From: an uncultured Pelagibacteraceae bacterium
Lineage (GTDB): Bacteria > Pseudomonadota > Alphaproteobacteria > Pelagibacterales > Pelagibacteraceae
Reading direction: 5' to 3'
Assembly: GCA_902591775.1 (NCBI GenBank)
Contig: CACJBW010000002.1
Span: 1 to 64,000, forward strand
Length of the DNA: 64,000 bases
The position numbers were made by a program, and so were the translations under genes. Below the pieces are notes generated by a model that worked only from the letters and a program-made list of their open reading frames with translations, had not been told where the DNA came from and did not search any database. This document shows positions 1 through 8,206 of this stretch, piece after piece; the stretch's first letter is position 1; each line of letters opens with the position of its first letter.

Positions 1-166
1 TGATTTTATAAATCTTGTAGTATTGGTTTAAATTTTTAAGACCTGGTAGTCCAAACATTTCTAGTAATCGAATATTTTTTCCAACTTCCTCTGATATTCC
101 CCAAGAAAAACCAATAGCTTTAGATGCTTTTTTTGTAGTTACTTCTATTTCACTAAAGCTTCTCAT
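1..166 (-). CDS. Partial CDS (C-terminus outside window), DUF3726-like protein
   Basis: Reverse-strand ATG at 166; reads MRSFSEIEVTTKKASKAIGFSWGISEEVGKNIRLLEMFGLPGLKNLNQYY..., open to the window edge; resembles the N-terminus of DUF3726 proteins (SxxEIe...GxSWGxAEEaG). Confidence 0.6.
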   Translation of the reverse strand, partial: MRSFSEIEVTTKKASKAIGFSWGISEEVGKNIRLLEMFGLPGLKNLNQYYKIYKI

Positions 167-170
167 TTAT

Positions 171-1826
171 TTATGATTTATAAATCCATTTATCATCAAA
201 ATTATCTAATTCGGAAGGTAATGGAGCTCCTTGGAACATGCAAATACGTAACCATTTATCTGATCTAGGATCAAACTTTATAGCCCCAAAAAATGATAAT
301 TTTAATCTTAACATATCAATTGGAACTAGTTTGGACCCAATTGTATTGTCTTGGATTTCTGAATAAGGAAACTTTTCAGCAATAAATGCTCTTCTGACAA
401 CGTGTCTTAAATGATTATTATCTTTTAAAAATTTGCCAATTTTAGAACTATTTTTTTTGGTAAATACAGCTTCATAAAGTTTATTTATGTCTCTTGCTAT
501 TGCCAAAGGTTGTTCTAAATCAGATCCCTCATCAATATATCTGTCTCCTATTCTAGGCTCTTCTTTATTTTTTGATATAAACCAAAAGTTTTGATTATTT
601 TCGTCTTTTAAAAAATCAATTTTAAGTATTTCAGAATATTTATTTTCTAATATGTTTCTTAGATCTTCAATAGTTCTATCGACAGGAATGTTAAAGTGCT
701 CTTCCTCATCAGAACTCATTTGCGTAATCAATGGATTAACTATGTTATCATACGGTTCCATCATCATAGATACAATATATTCTATACATTCATCATTTAA
801 ATTTTCCTCTGACCAGTTATAAATTTGATTAAATTGATATGAATTTTGAAATTTAAAATCTTCTTTCATAAATTTTATAAACTTTTTTAAATCTTCAATT
901 AAACCTTTGATTTTTTCTTGTTGAAATTCGCTATCAGTGTGCCAACTGGTTATATTCTTTAAAGATTTAATTAGGCAATTATAAAAAGTATCAATCTCAT
1001 TTTTTGAAACTTGCTCTATTTCTCTTATTTGTTTCAAGGCAGTTTCTCTTGCATGTATCCAATTATTCAACAAAGTAGGATGATTAACAATAAAAGGAGC
1101 CATCCCAAGACCAGTGGAATTTCCTATTCCTAATTTTCTGCTAATTGCAGGATCTAATTCTACTGCTAATTTTGGATTTTTATTTTTTGCAATATGATTA
1201 ACCTGATCAAAGGTAAATTGTCTAACGAGATAAACTAGCATCATTTCTAATCTAAAAGGTCCTCTGATTTCCTCCCTATTTTTAATTCTAAACCTGTCCG
1301 CTAAACCAAATTTTCCAGATCCATAAACAGCCGTTGTTCTATATAAATAACCAACTTTAGATAAAATCTCTTTATTAGGTTGCTCCCCATTTGATAAACT
1401 TTCAACCACATGGTCAAAAACTCTTACCGACTTATTAGCTCTTGATAGTGTTAATTCCTTATACGAAAGTCTTCCAACCTCTTGTTTTGGAACATTATCG
1501 TTAAGTCTATCTATGTCTTCTTTTGATGGAATTCCATCAAACAAAGTAAAAGCAGCATCCCACTTAGTGGCTATTACTCTATCTGATCTCTCATCATCTT
1601 TGATTTCATTAGCAAAACAAATGAGAGAATATGTTCTTTTATCTTTTGTAAATGAATAAACTGCTCTTCCATGTCCTTTGTCATTTAGTTGAAATAAATC
1701 TCGGCTATATTTCCAATCTTTAAATTCAGATAAAAAAGATCTTAGAAATGATAATTTTGATTGATGAAAAGATCCCAATTTAGATAGTTTCATCAAAAAT
1801 TTTGGATCTCTTAATCTTATTTCCAT
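171..1826 (-). CDS. Conserved hypothetical protein, 551 aa
   Basis: Long ORF, abuts the next gene (start/stop overlap at 1826); no family recognised. Confidence 0.75.
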   Translation of the reverse strand: MEIRLRDPKFLMKLSKLGSFHQSKLSFLRSFLSEFKDWKYSRDLFQLNDKGHGRAVYSFTKDKRTYSLICFANEIKDDERSDRVIATKWDAAFTLFDGIPSKEDIDRLNDNVPKQEVGRLSYKELTLSRANKSVRVFDHVVESLSNGEQPNKEILSKVGYLYRTTAVYGSGKFGLADRFRIKNREEIRGPFRLEMMLVYLVRQFTFDQVNHIAKNKNPKLAVELDPAISRKLGIGNSTGLGMAPFIVNHPTLLNNWIHARETALKQIREIEQVSKNEIDTFYNCLIKSLKNITSWHTDSEFQQEKIKGLIEDLKKFIKFMKEDFKFQNSYQFNQIYNWSEENLNDECIEYIVSMMMEPYDNIVNPLITQMSSDEEEHFNIPVDRTIEDLRNILENKYSEILKIDFLKDENNQNFWFISKNKEEPRIGDRYIDEGSDLEQPLAIARDINKLYEAVFTKKNSSKIGKFLKDNNHLRHVVRRAFIAEKFPYSEIQDNTIGSKLVPIDMLRLKLSFFGAIKFDPRSDKWLRICMFQGAPLPSELDNFDDKWIYKS

Positions 1827-2794
1827 TAATTAATTCCTTTATAAAAATTAAACCAATTATTTCCTAAAATTCCTTCTACTTCTTGCTTATTAAAACCAAC
1901 TTTTTTTAATCCACTTTCTAAATTATCAAACCCTCTAGCATCCAAAAACCAGTCAGGTTGTTTTGGAAATCCAGGTTTTTTTTTACTTCCCTCTCCATAA
2001 TTTGTACTTTTAGACCAAGTTCCGTTTCTCATCCATTCAACAACACTGTCAGGTTGGTTCAAACATAGATCTGACCCAATACCAATATTTTTTACTTCCA
2101 TTATTTCTGCAGTCTTAGCAACCATTTCACAAAAACTTTCTAATTTACAATTTGTTCCATCTTTTAAATGATGAGAATATAATGATAAACCTAAGATACC
2201 TCCACTTTCAGAAAGTTTCTTTAACAAGAAATCTGATTTATTTCTTAAAGCTTGATGCCAAAAAGAAGGATTAGCATGGGTAATTGCAATTGGTTTTTCA
2301 CTTATTTCTATTGCATCCAAAGTACTTTTCTCTGCTGAATGGGACATGTCCACAACTATTCCTACCCTGTTCATTTCTTTAATTGCTTCTCTTCCAAAAT
2401 TTGTGACTCCAGAATCATTTTTTTCATAACATCCTGTGGCTAGAAGAGATTGATTATTGTAAGTAAGTTGCATAAATCTACAACCATGCTCATAAACTTT
2501 CTCTATTAAATTGATGTCATCCTCAATCGGTGAACAATTTTGAAAACCGAAAAAAATTGCTGTTTTATTGTCTGATTGAGCTTTTGTAATATCTTCAAAC
2601 GTTTTTCCTAAAAATATTAAGTCTGAATTTTGTTCAAAAAATCTATCCCACTCTTTTACTCTTTGCAAAAATTCGTCATAATCTTCGTGATATACTAGAG
2701 TAACGTGTACTGCATTTAACCCAGCTTCCCTATTGATTAGAAAAATATCTCTAGACCAGTTACAATATTGAAGATTGTCAATTCGATAGTTCAT
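1826..2794 (-). CDS. Membrane dipeptidase family protein (peptidase M19)
   Basis: Translation has GFQN, RFMQLTYNNQS, GIVVDMSHSAEKSTLDAIEISEKPIAITHAN and GIGSDL motifs typical of M19 renal dipeptidase-like enzymes. Confidence 0.85.
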   Translation of the reverse strand: MNYRIDNLQYCNWSRDIFLINREAGLNAVHVTLVYHEDYDEFLQRVKEWDRFFEQNSDLIFLGKTFEDITKAQSDNKTAIFFGFQNCSPIEDDINLIEKVYEHGCRFMQLTYNNQSLLATGCYEKNDSGVTNFGREAIKEMNRVGIVVDMSHSAEKSTLDAIEISEKPIAITHANPSFWHQALRNKSDFLLKKLSESGGILGLSLYSHHLKDGTNCKLESFCEMVAKTAEIMEVKNIGIGSDLCLNQPDSVVEWMRNGTWSKSTNYGEGSKKKPGFPKQPDWFLDARGFDNLESGLKKVGFNKQEVEGILGNNWFNFYKGIN

Positions 2795-2881
2795 ATTTAA
2801 AGACCATATAAGTATAATATAATTTGTCGACTAGTTTAAATTTAAAGAATATGCTAATCTAAACTAATTCAAATTTATATC

Positions 2882-3376
2882 ATGAAAAACAAAAAATATA
2901 GTCACAAGGTATCAATTGTTATGGGAAGTAATTCTGATTACTCAACCATGAAATTTTGTGAAAAAATTCTTAAATTGCTTAAAATTAATTATGAAACAAA
3001 TATAGTTTCTGCTCATAGAACTCCAGAACGTATGTTTAAATATGCAAAATCAGCTGAAAAAAATAATATTTCTGTGATAATTGCTGGAGCTGGAGGATCA
3101 GCCCATTTGCCAGGAATGATTGCGTCTCTAACAAGAATTCCAGTAATTGGAGTGCCAATTGAAAGTAAAAAGTTAAAAGGTCTAGATAGTTTACTGTCAA
3201 TAGTTCAAATGCCAAAAGGTATACCGGTTGGAACTGTAGCAATAGGCACAGATGGAGCAATAAATGCCGCATTATATGCAGCTTCAATTATCTCTACCTT
3301 TGATATGGGTGTTAAAAATAATCTCAACAAGTGGCGATCTAAACAATCAAAATCTGTTAAAAAAAAACCTAAATAA
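2882..3376 (+). CDS. purE: 5-(carboxyamino)imidazole ribonucleotide mutase
   Basis: [45 protein letters not shown]; adjacent to purK. Confidence 0.96.
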   Translation: MKNKKYSHKVSIVMGSNSDYSTMKFCEKILKLLKINYETNIVSAHRTPERMFKYAKSAEKNNISVIIAGAGGSAHLPGMIASLTRIPVIGVPIESKKLKGLDSLLSIVQMPKGIPVGTVAIGTDGAINAALYAASIISTFDMGVKNNLNKWRSKQSKSVKKKPK

Positions 3377-4420
3377 ATGAGCCAGCCAGTTTTAGGAATA
3401 ATTGGAGGTGGTCAGCTAGGTAGTATGCTTTCTGAAGCTGCTAAAAAGATAGATATAAATACTGTAGTACTTAGTGATGATCAAGATGCACCTGCCAAAA
3501 ATTTTGCAAATAAGTTCATATATGGAAAGTATAATGATACAAAAATTATAACAGAATTTGTTAATAGCGTTGATTTAGTTACCTATGAATTTGAAAATAT
3601 ACCCTTTGATATATTAAATGAAATAAATAAATCAAAGAGTGTTTTACCTAAACCAGAAATAAATAGTTTAATCCAAAATAGATTAACTGAAAAAGATTTT
3701 TTAAATAAAAACAATATTAGAACAACTAACTATGCTTTAATTAAAAATAAGGATGAAATAAAAGAAAATGAAAACCTTTTGCCTGGATTACTTAAAACTA
3801 CTACTCTTGGATATGATGGTAAAGGTCAACATAAATTAAATAGTTTTATTGATATAAATGAAGATATTGATTTTACTAAAGAATATATTTTAGAAAAGTT
3901 TATTAATCTTAAAAAAGAAATTTCAATTGTTATATGTAGATTTGGAAATCAAAAATATGAAATATATGAGCCTATTGAGAATGTTCATGAAGATCAAATT
4001 TTAAAACATTCAAAAATTCCTGCTGAAATTTCAGAAACAATAAAGGTAAAATCTAAAGAATGGGCAAAACAAATTGTTGAAGAACTAGATTATATTGGAA
4101 CCTTATGTGTTGAGTTTTTTATTGATAAAAATGAAAACTTATATGTTAATGAAATTGCACCTAGAGTTCATAATTCTGGTCATCTAACAATAAACTCACA
4201 TAATGTTAGTCAATTTGAAAATCATATAAGAGCTGTTTGTGGTTTAAAAAAAATCGACACAAAAAAAATATATAATGCTCAAATGATTAATCTCATTGGT
4301 GATGACATAACAATTTATAGAAATAAAACTTTTAAAGAGAATGAGTTTTTTTATGATTATTTAAAAAAACAAGTAAAAGCAAAAAGGAAAATGGGACATC
4401 TAACAATTATTGAAAAATAA
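3377..4420 (+). CDS. purK: 5-(carboxyamino)imidazole ribonucleotide synthase
   Basis: LGIIGGGQLGSML N-terminus; ATP-grasp NEIAPRVHNSGHLTI; directly after purE. Confidence 0.95.
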   Translation: MSQPVLGIIGGGQLGSMLSEAAKKIDINTVVLSDDQDAPAKNFANKFIYGKYNDTKIITEFVNSVDLVTYEFENIPFDILNEINKSKSVLPKPEINSLIQNRLTEKDFLNKNNIRTTNYALIKNKDEIKENENLLPGLLKTTTLGYDGKGQHKLNSFIDINEDIDFTKEYILEKFINLKKEISIVICRFGNQKYEIYEPIENVHEDQILKHSKIPAEISETIKVKSKEWAKQIVEELDYIGTLCVEFFIDKNENLYVNEIAPRVHNSGHLTINSHNVSQFENHIRAVCGLKKIDTKKIYNAQMINLIGDDITIYRNKTFKENEFFYDYLKKQVKAKRKMGHLTIIEK

Positions 4421-4422
4421 TT

Positions 4423-5043
4423 TTATAGAGGTTGTATTAGAGAAATATTGTTATTGGTTGGCTTATTTACCTCCTTAGAAATTTCATAAAAAGAAAGTTT
4501 TGATTTTTGCGATTGTTTTAAATAATTTGAACCTGAAATTTCAATATTCAAATATTTATTAACATCACTTTCATTTAAGATAACTGGTTGTCTGTGATGA
4601 ATTTCTGTTACATTTGAACTCGCTTCCTCAGTGATCATGCAAAATTGATCCTCCTCATAAATACCTGCAATATAGATTAGCTTCTTGTCTTCTCTTAAAA
4701 AGTAATGAGGGATCTTCTCTTTTTCTATTCTCTTCCATTCGTAAAATCCATCAGCTACAACAACACATCTTTGAAGTTTTATTAATTTTTTAAATGAAAC
4801 CTTTTCGTCAATTGTCTCTAATCTTGCATTAATCAGTGGTTTAAAGTCTTTTTTTTTGGCCCAACTAGGTACAATTCCCCACTTTAAGTTTTCAAGAGTA
4901 TTTCCATTGTTATATTTCTTTATTACAGGAAGATTTTGATAAGGATGCGCATTATAATTTTCTGAGTCTTCTACGTTGATTGCAGTTTTAACCATTTTGC
5001 TTGTTTTTGAAACTGCATTAGTAATGACATATCTTCCACACAT
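4423..5043 (-). CDS. SOS response-associated peptidase (SRAP/YedK/HMCES family)
   Basis: MCGRY N-terminus with catalytic Cys2, LINARLET, GFYEWK, HHRQPVIL motifs. Confidence 0.93.
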   Translation of the reverse strand: MCGRYVITNAVSKTSKMVKTAINVEDSENYNAHPYQNLPVIKKYNNGNTLENLKWGIVPSWAKKKDFKPLINARLETIDEKVSFKKLIKLQRCVVVADGFYEWKRIEKEKIPHYFLREDKKLIYIAGIYEEDQFCMITEEASSNVTEIHHRQPVILNESDVNKYLNIEISGSNYLKQSQKSKLSFYEISKEVNKPTNNNISLIQPL

Positions 5044-5079
5044 ATTTTTTCGTATTGGTTTAATTTTTTTTTAGATTAT

Positions 5080-5550
5080 ATGTTCATGCTAATGATTAAA
5101 TCAATAGAAAACAACTTTGACCACCCAAAGGTAAATCATCTTTTAATAAAACACTTTATTGAATTAAGATCTGTTTCTTCTAAAGGTAGTACTCATGTTT
5201 TAGATATTCCTGGACTTAAAGATCCAAGTATAAAATTTTGGAGTTTGTGGAATAATAATCATTTAATTGGATGCGGAGCATTAAAATTTATTGGACAAAG
5301 TCATGGGGAATTTAAATCGATTAGAGTATCTGATGATTTTAGAAATAAAGGTATTGGTAATAAAATAATCTCACATTTAATAATTCAGTCGAAAAAATTA
5401 GGTATTAAAAAGTTAAGTATTGAAACAGGATCTGGAAAATTCTTTTTACCTGCCAGAAAACTTTTTGAACATTTTAAATTTAGTAAATGTAAACCTTTTG
5501 CTCACTATAAAGAGGATCCTAATTCTTGTTATTACACTTTAGATTTATAA
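5080..5550 (+). CDS. GNAT-family N-acetyltransferase
   Basis: GEFKSIRVSDDFRNKGIGNKII acetyl-CoA binding motif, KLSIETGSGKFFLPARKLFEHFKF. Confidence 0.88.
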   Translation: MFMLMIKSIENNFDHPKVNHLLIKHFIELRSVSSKGSTHVLDIPGLKDPSIKFWSLWNNNHLIGCGALKFIGQSHGEFKSIRVSDDFRNKGIGNKIISHLIIQSKKLGIKKLSIETGSGKFFLPARKLFEHFKFSKCKPFAHYKEDPNSCYYTLDL

Positions 5551-5554
5551 TTTT

Positions 5555-5995
5555 ATGGGAGAAGAAAATAGAAAACCCTACATACTTTATGTCGCTGAAG
5601 TAATTTATTTAGAAATATTTAAAATTAAAAAACAGAATATTGATATCTCCAATATAGATGCAATTGAAAGATTTATAGGTTCTAAAATGTATGAAAAAGT
5701 AAGCAGTGGTAAATTTCATGATGAGTGGTTTAAAAAACTAAAAGAAAATGATTTTGTAGATGAGACCTCAGGAGAAAAAATTTCTAAAGAAGTTTTAAGG
5801 CTTTTGGATTTACAAAAAGAAGCGATGATTAAACAATTGATTAAATTTCCTGATTTGTACTATGCAAAGAGTCATTTTCCCTTGGAAATATCTCAAAGAG
5901 CTACAAATCATCTTTGGAGAGTGTGCGAAAGTTATGAATTGTGGTGTAAAGAAACAAAAAATAATAGTTTAATTAAATTAAACCTATTAGATTAA
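5555..5995 (+). CDS. Hypothetical protein, 146 aa
   Basis: Intact ORF in tight gene spacing; family not recognised. Confidence 0.7.
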   Translation: MGEENRKPYILYVAEVIYLEIFKIKKQNIDISNIDAIERFIGSKMYEKVSSGKFHDEWFKKLKENDFVDETSGEKISKEVLRLLDLQKEAMIKQLIKFPDLYYAKSHFPLEISQRATNHLWRVCESYELWCKETKNNSLIKLNLLD

Positions 5996-6001
5996 GAGTT
6001 A

Positions 6002-7615
6002 ATGAATAAAATAGTTCAGTTTATAGATTCAACACTGTTTGATTTAGGAAGACAATTTAAATTGTCTTATTTGCCTCCCTTAATGATTTATGTGGCAGCA
6101 GGTATATCTGGCCTAACAGGTATAGTAGGTACTTTCTTTGTAAAAGATTATTTGAATTTATCTGCAGCGTTTCTTGCAGGGTTGGGTTTCTGGGCAGGAA
6201 TACCTTGGGCTTTAAAAATGCCACTAGGGCATTTGGTAGATTTAATCTGGAATAAAAAGAATTACATGGTCTACGTTGGCGCCTCATTAATTGGAATAAG
6301 TTTATTAATAATGTATGGGCTAATAATTCATACAGAACAAATGTCATCTTATTTAAAAGTTGAAACTTGGTTTGTAATTAGCGTTCTTTTAGCTCCTATT
6401 GGTTATGTAGTTCAAGATGTTGTTGCTGATGCAATGACAGTTGAAGCAGTACCTTTAATTAATGAAAATGGAGAAAAATTTACAACAGATCAAGTTAAGA
6501 TTATGCATACAACGATGCAAACACTTGGAAGATTTGCAATTATAGGTGGAACAGTTTTGGTTGCCCTTGCCAATGTGATATTATTTAAAGGAGTAGACAA
6601 TCTTGAACAGGCTGAAAAAATACAATTATACGGATCAATATATCTTTATGCATTAATAATACCAATAGTTTCAATTTTAGGTGTTATTTTTGCAATGTAT
6701 TTAAAAAATAAAAAGAAAAACATTTTAATTAGACAGGGTCTATCTGGTGAAGAAGGTAATTTTAATCATGAAAAAACAAAAGTTAATTGGTGGATACTAG
6801 GTGGTAGTTTAATTTTTGTAATTTTTACATTGAGTGTCGGTTCGTTAGGACTACCATTTGCACAAGAAATTGTTTTTTTAGGTTCTATGTTAATCATTTT
6901 ATTCCTTATGAATAAACTTATTAAAGAGTTACCTGAAAAGTTAAGATTTACTATAGTTGGAACTGCTATAATTATTTTTATATTTAGAGCCATGCCTGGA
7001 CCTGGACCTGGCTTATCTTGGTTTGAAATTGATGAACTTCAATTTAATGAACAATTCTTTTCAATACTGTCTTTACTAGCTTCTATACTTACATTGGTTG
7101 GCATAATAATTCTTAGACCATTTATGGCAAAAAATTCTATTGCTAAAATAATTGTTATTTTATCAATTGCTGGATCAATATTATTTTTACCAAGTGTTGG
7201 AATGTATTATGGATTTCACAACTGGACCTCCTCGTTAACAAACGGAATTGTTGATGCAAAATTTATAGCAATAATTAATACAGCATTAGAATCTCCGTTG
7301 GGTCAAATATCTATGATTCCACTTTTGGCTTGGATTGCAAAAAATGCACCCTCCCATTTAAAAGCAACTTTTTTTGCAGTTTTTGCTTCATTCACTAATT
7401 TAGCTTTATCTGCAAGTGCTTTATTAACAAAATATCTCAATGAAATTTTTACAATTACAAGAGAAGTAAAAGATAAGGTTACAAACGCAATTTTAACAAC
7501 AGCAGACTATTCTGAGCTAGGATTATTGTTAATAACAGTAACAATTATTACCTTAATTATACCAGTGCTATTTGTTTTATTTATTCAGAAATCTCGATTT
7601 AAAACAGAGGAATAA
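6002..7615 (+). CDS. MFS transporter, possibly folate/biopterin (BT1)-like
   Basis: About 12 hydrophobic segments; GIPWALKMPLGHLVDLIW and VVQDVVADAMTVEAV resemble the BT1/FBT family. Confidence 0.7.
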   Translation: MNKIVQFIDSTLFDLGRQFKLSYLPPLMIYVAAGISGLTGIVGTFFVKDYLNLSAAFLAGLGFWAGIPWALKMPLGHLVDLIWNKKNYMVYVGASLIGISLLIMYGLIIHTEQMSSYLKVETWFVISVLLAPIGYVVQDVVADAMTVEAVPLINENGEKFTTDQVKIMHTTMQTLGRFAIIGGTVLVALANVILFKGVDNLEQAEKIQLYGSIYLYALIIPIVSILGVIFAMYLKNKKKNILIRQGLSGEEGNFNHEKTKVNWWILGGSLIFVIFTLSVGSLGLPFAQEIVFLGSMLIILFLMNKLIKELPEKLRFTIVGTAIIIFIFRAMPGPGPGLSWFEIDELQFNEQFFSILSLLASILTLVGIIILRPFMAKNSIAKIIVILSIAGSILFLPSVGMYYGFHNWTSSLTNGIVDAKFIAIINTALESPLGQISMIPLLAWIAKNAPSHLKATFFAVFASFTNLALSASALLTKYLNEIFTITREVKDKVTNAILTTADYSELGLLLITVTIITLIIPVLFVLFIQKSRFKTEE

Positions 7616-7618
7616 TAA

Positions 7619-8206
7619 CTAATTACACTTATAGCCAAATTCTAAAGAAGCATCAGTGATAGAATGATAAAGAGACTCCCCAAAACTTCTTAGAGAAAAA
7701 ATTCTTACTTTTTCTGGTTCATCTTCAATCATATCAACTATAAAAGAAATTCCATTATAAGCTGAGTTAATGCTCATATTTTTTGTTAAAATATTAAAGT
7801 TAAAAGGACATCCTTTTTTTAAAACTTCTTTTACATATGGTCCTTCTAATTCTATTGTTGCTTTAGAATGAGAAAGGTCCGTAACAGCAAAATCATTTGC
7901 ATTAAAAGTGCTGTAAATTTCTTTTAACAATTCTTTTTTATTTGAAATTAAAAGCCAATTATTTGGTGAATTCCATAGCACTCTCACATTTTCATTTGAA
8001 ACTACTGTTTGTGACTGATTAACAAATTTTAAATTATTAAAATTTATATCGTCAATTTTAATAGAAGAATTTCTATACTGAACTACTTGAACGATTAGTA
8101 AATTTTTTAATTCTTTAATTTTTAATAATTCATTTTCAGATTTATTTTCAAAATTTCCAAATGATCCCTGAACATGAACATTTTTTAATGCAGAAATTAC
8201 CGTCAT
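7619..8206 (-). CDS. soxG: Sarcosine oxidase gamma subunit-like protein
   Basis: Last gene of a soxB-D-A-G order; overlaps soxA by 4 nt; NNWLLIS, DLSHSKATIELEGPYVKEVLKKGCPF. Confidence 0.85.
   Translation of the reverse strand: MTVISALKNVHVQGSFGNFENKSENELLKIKELKNLLIVQVVQYRNSSIKIDDINFNNLKFVNQSQTVVSNENVRVLWNSPNNWLLISNKKELLKEIYSTFNANDFAVTDLSHSKATIELEGPYVKEVLKKGCPFNFNILTKNMSINSAYNGISFIVDMIEDEPEKVRIFSLRSFGESLYHSITDASLEFGYKCN

Noticed and set aside
3036-3287. Antisense ORF (83 aa) within purE
   Set aside because: Leu/Gln-rich composition typical of an antisense frame; purE on the other strand is unambiguous
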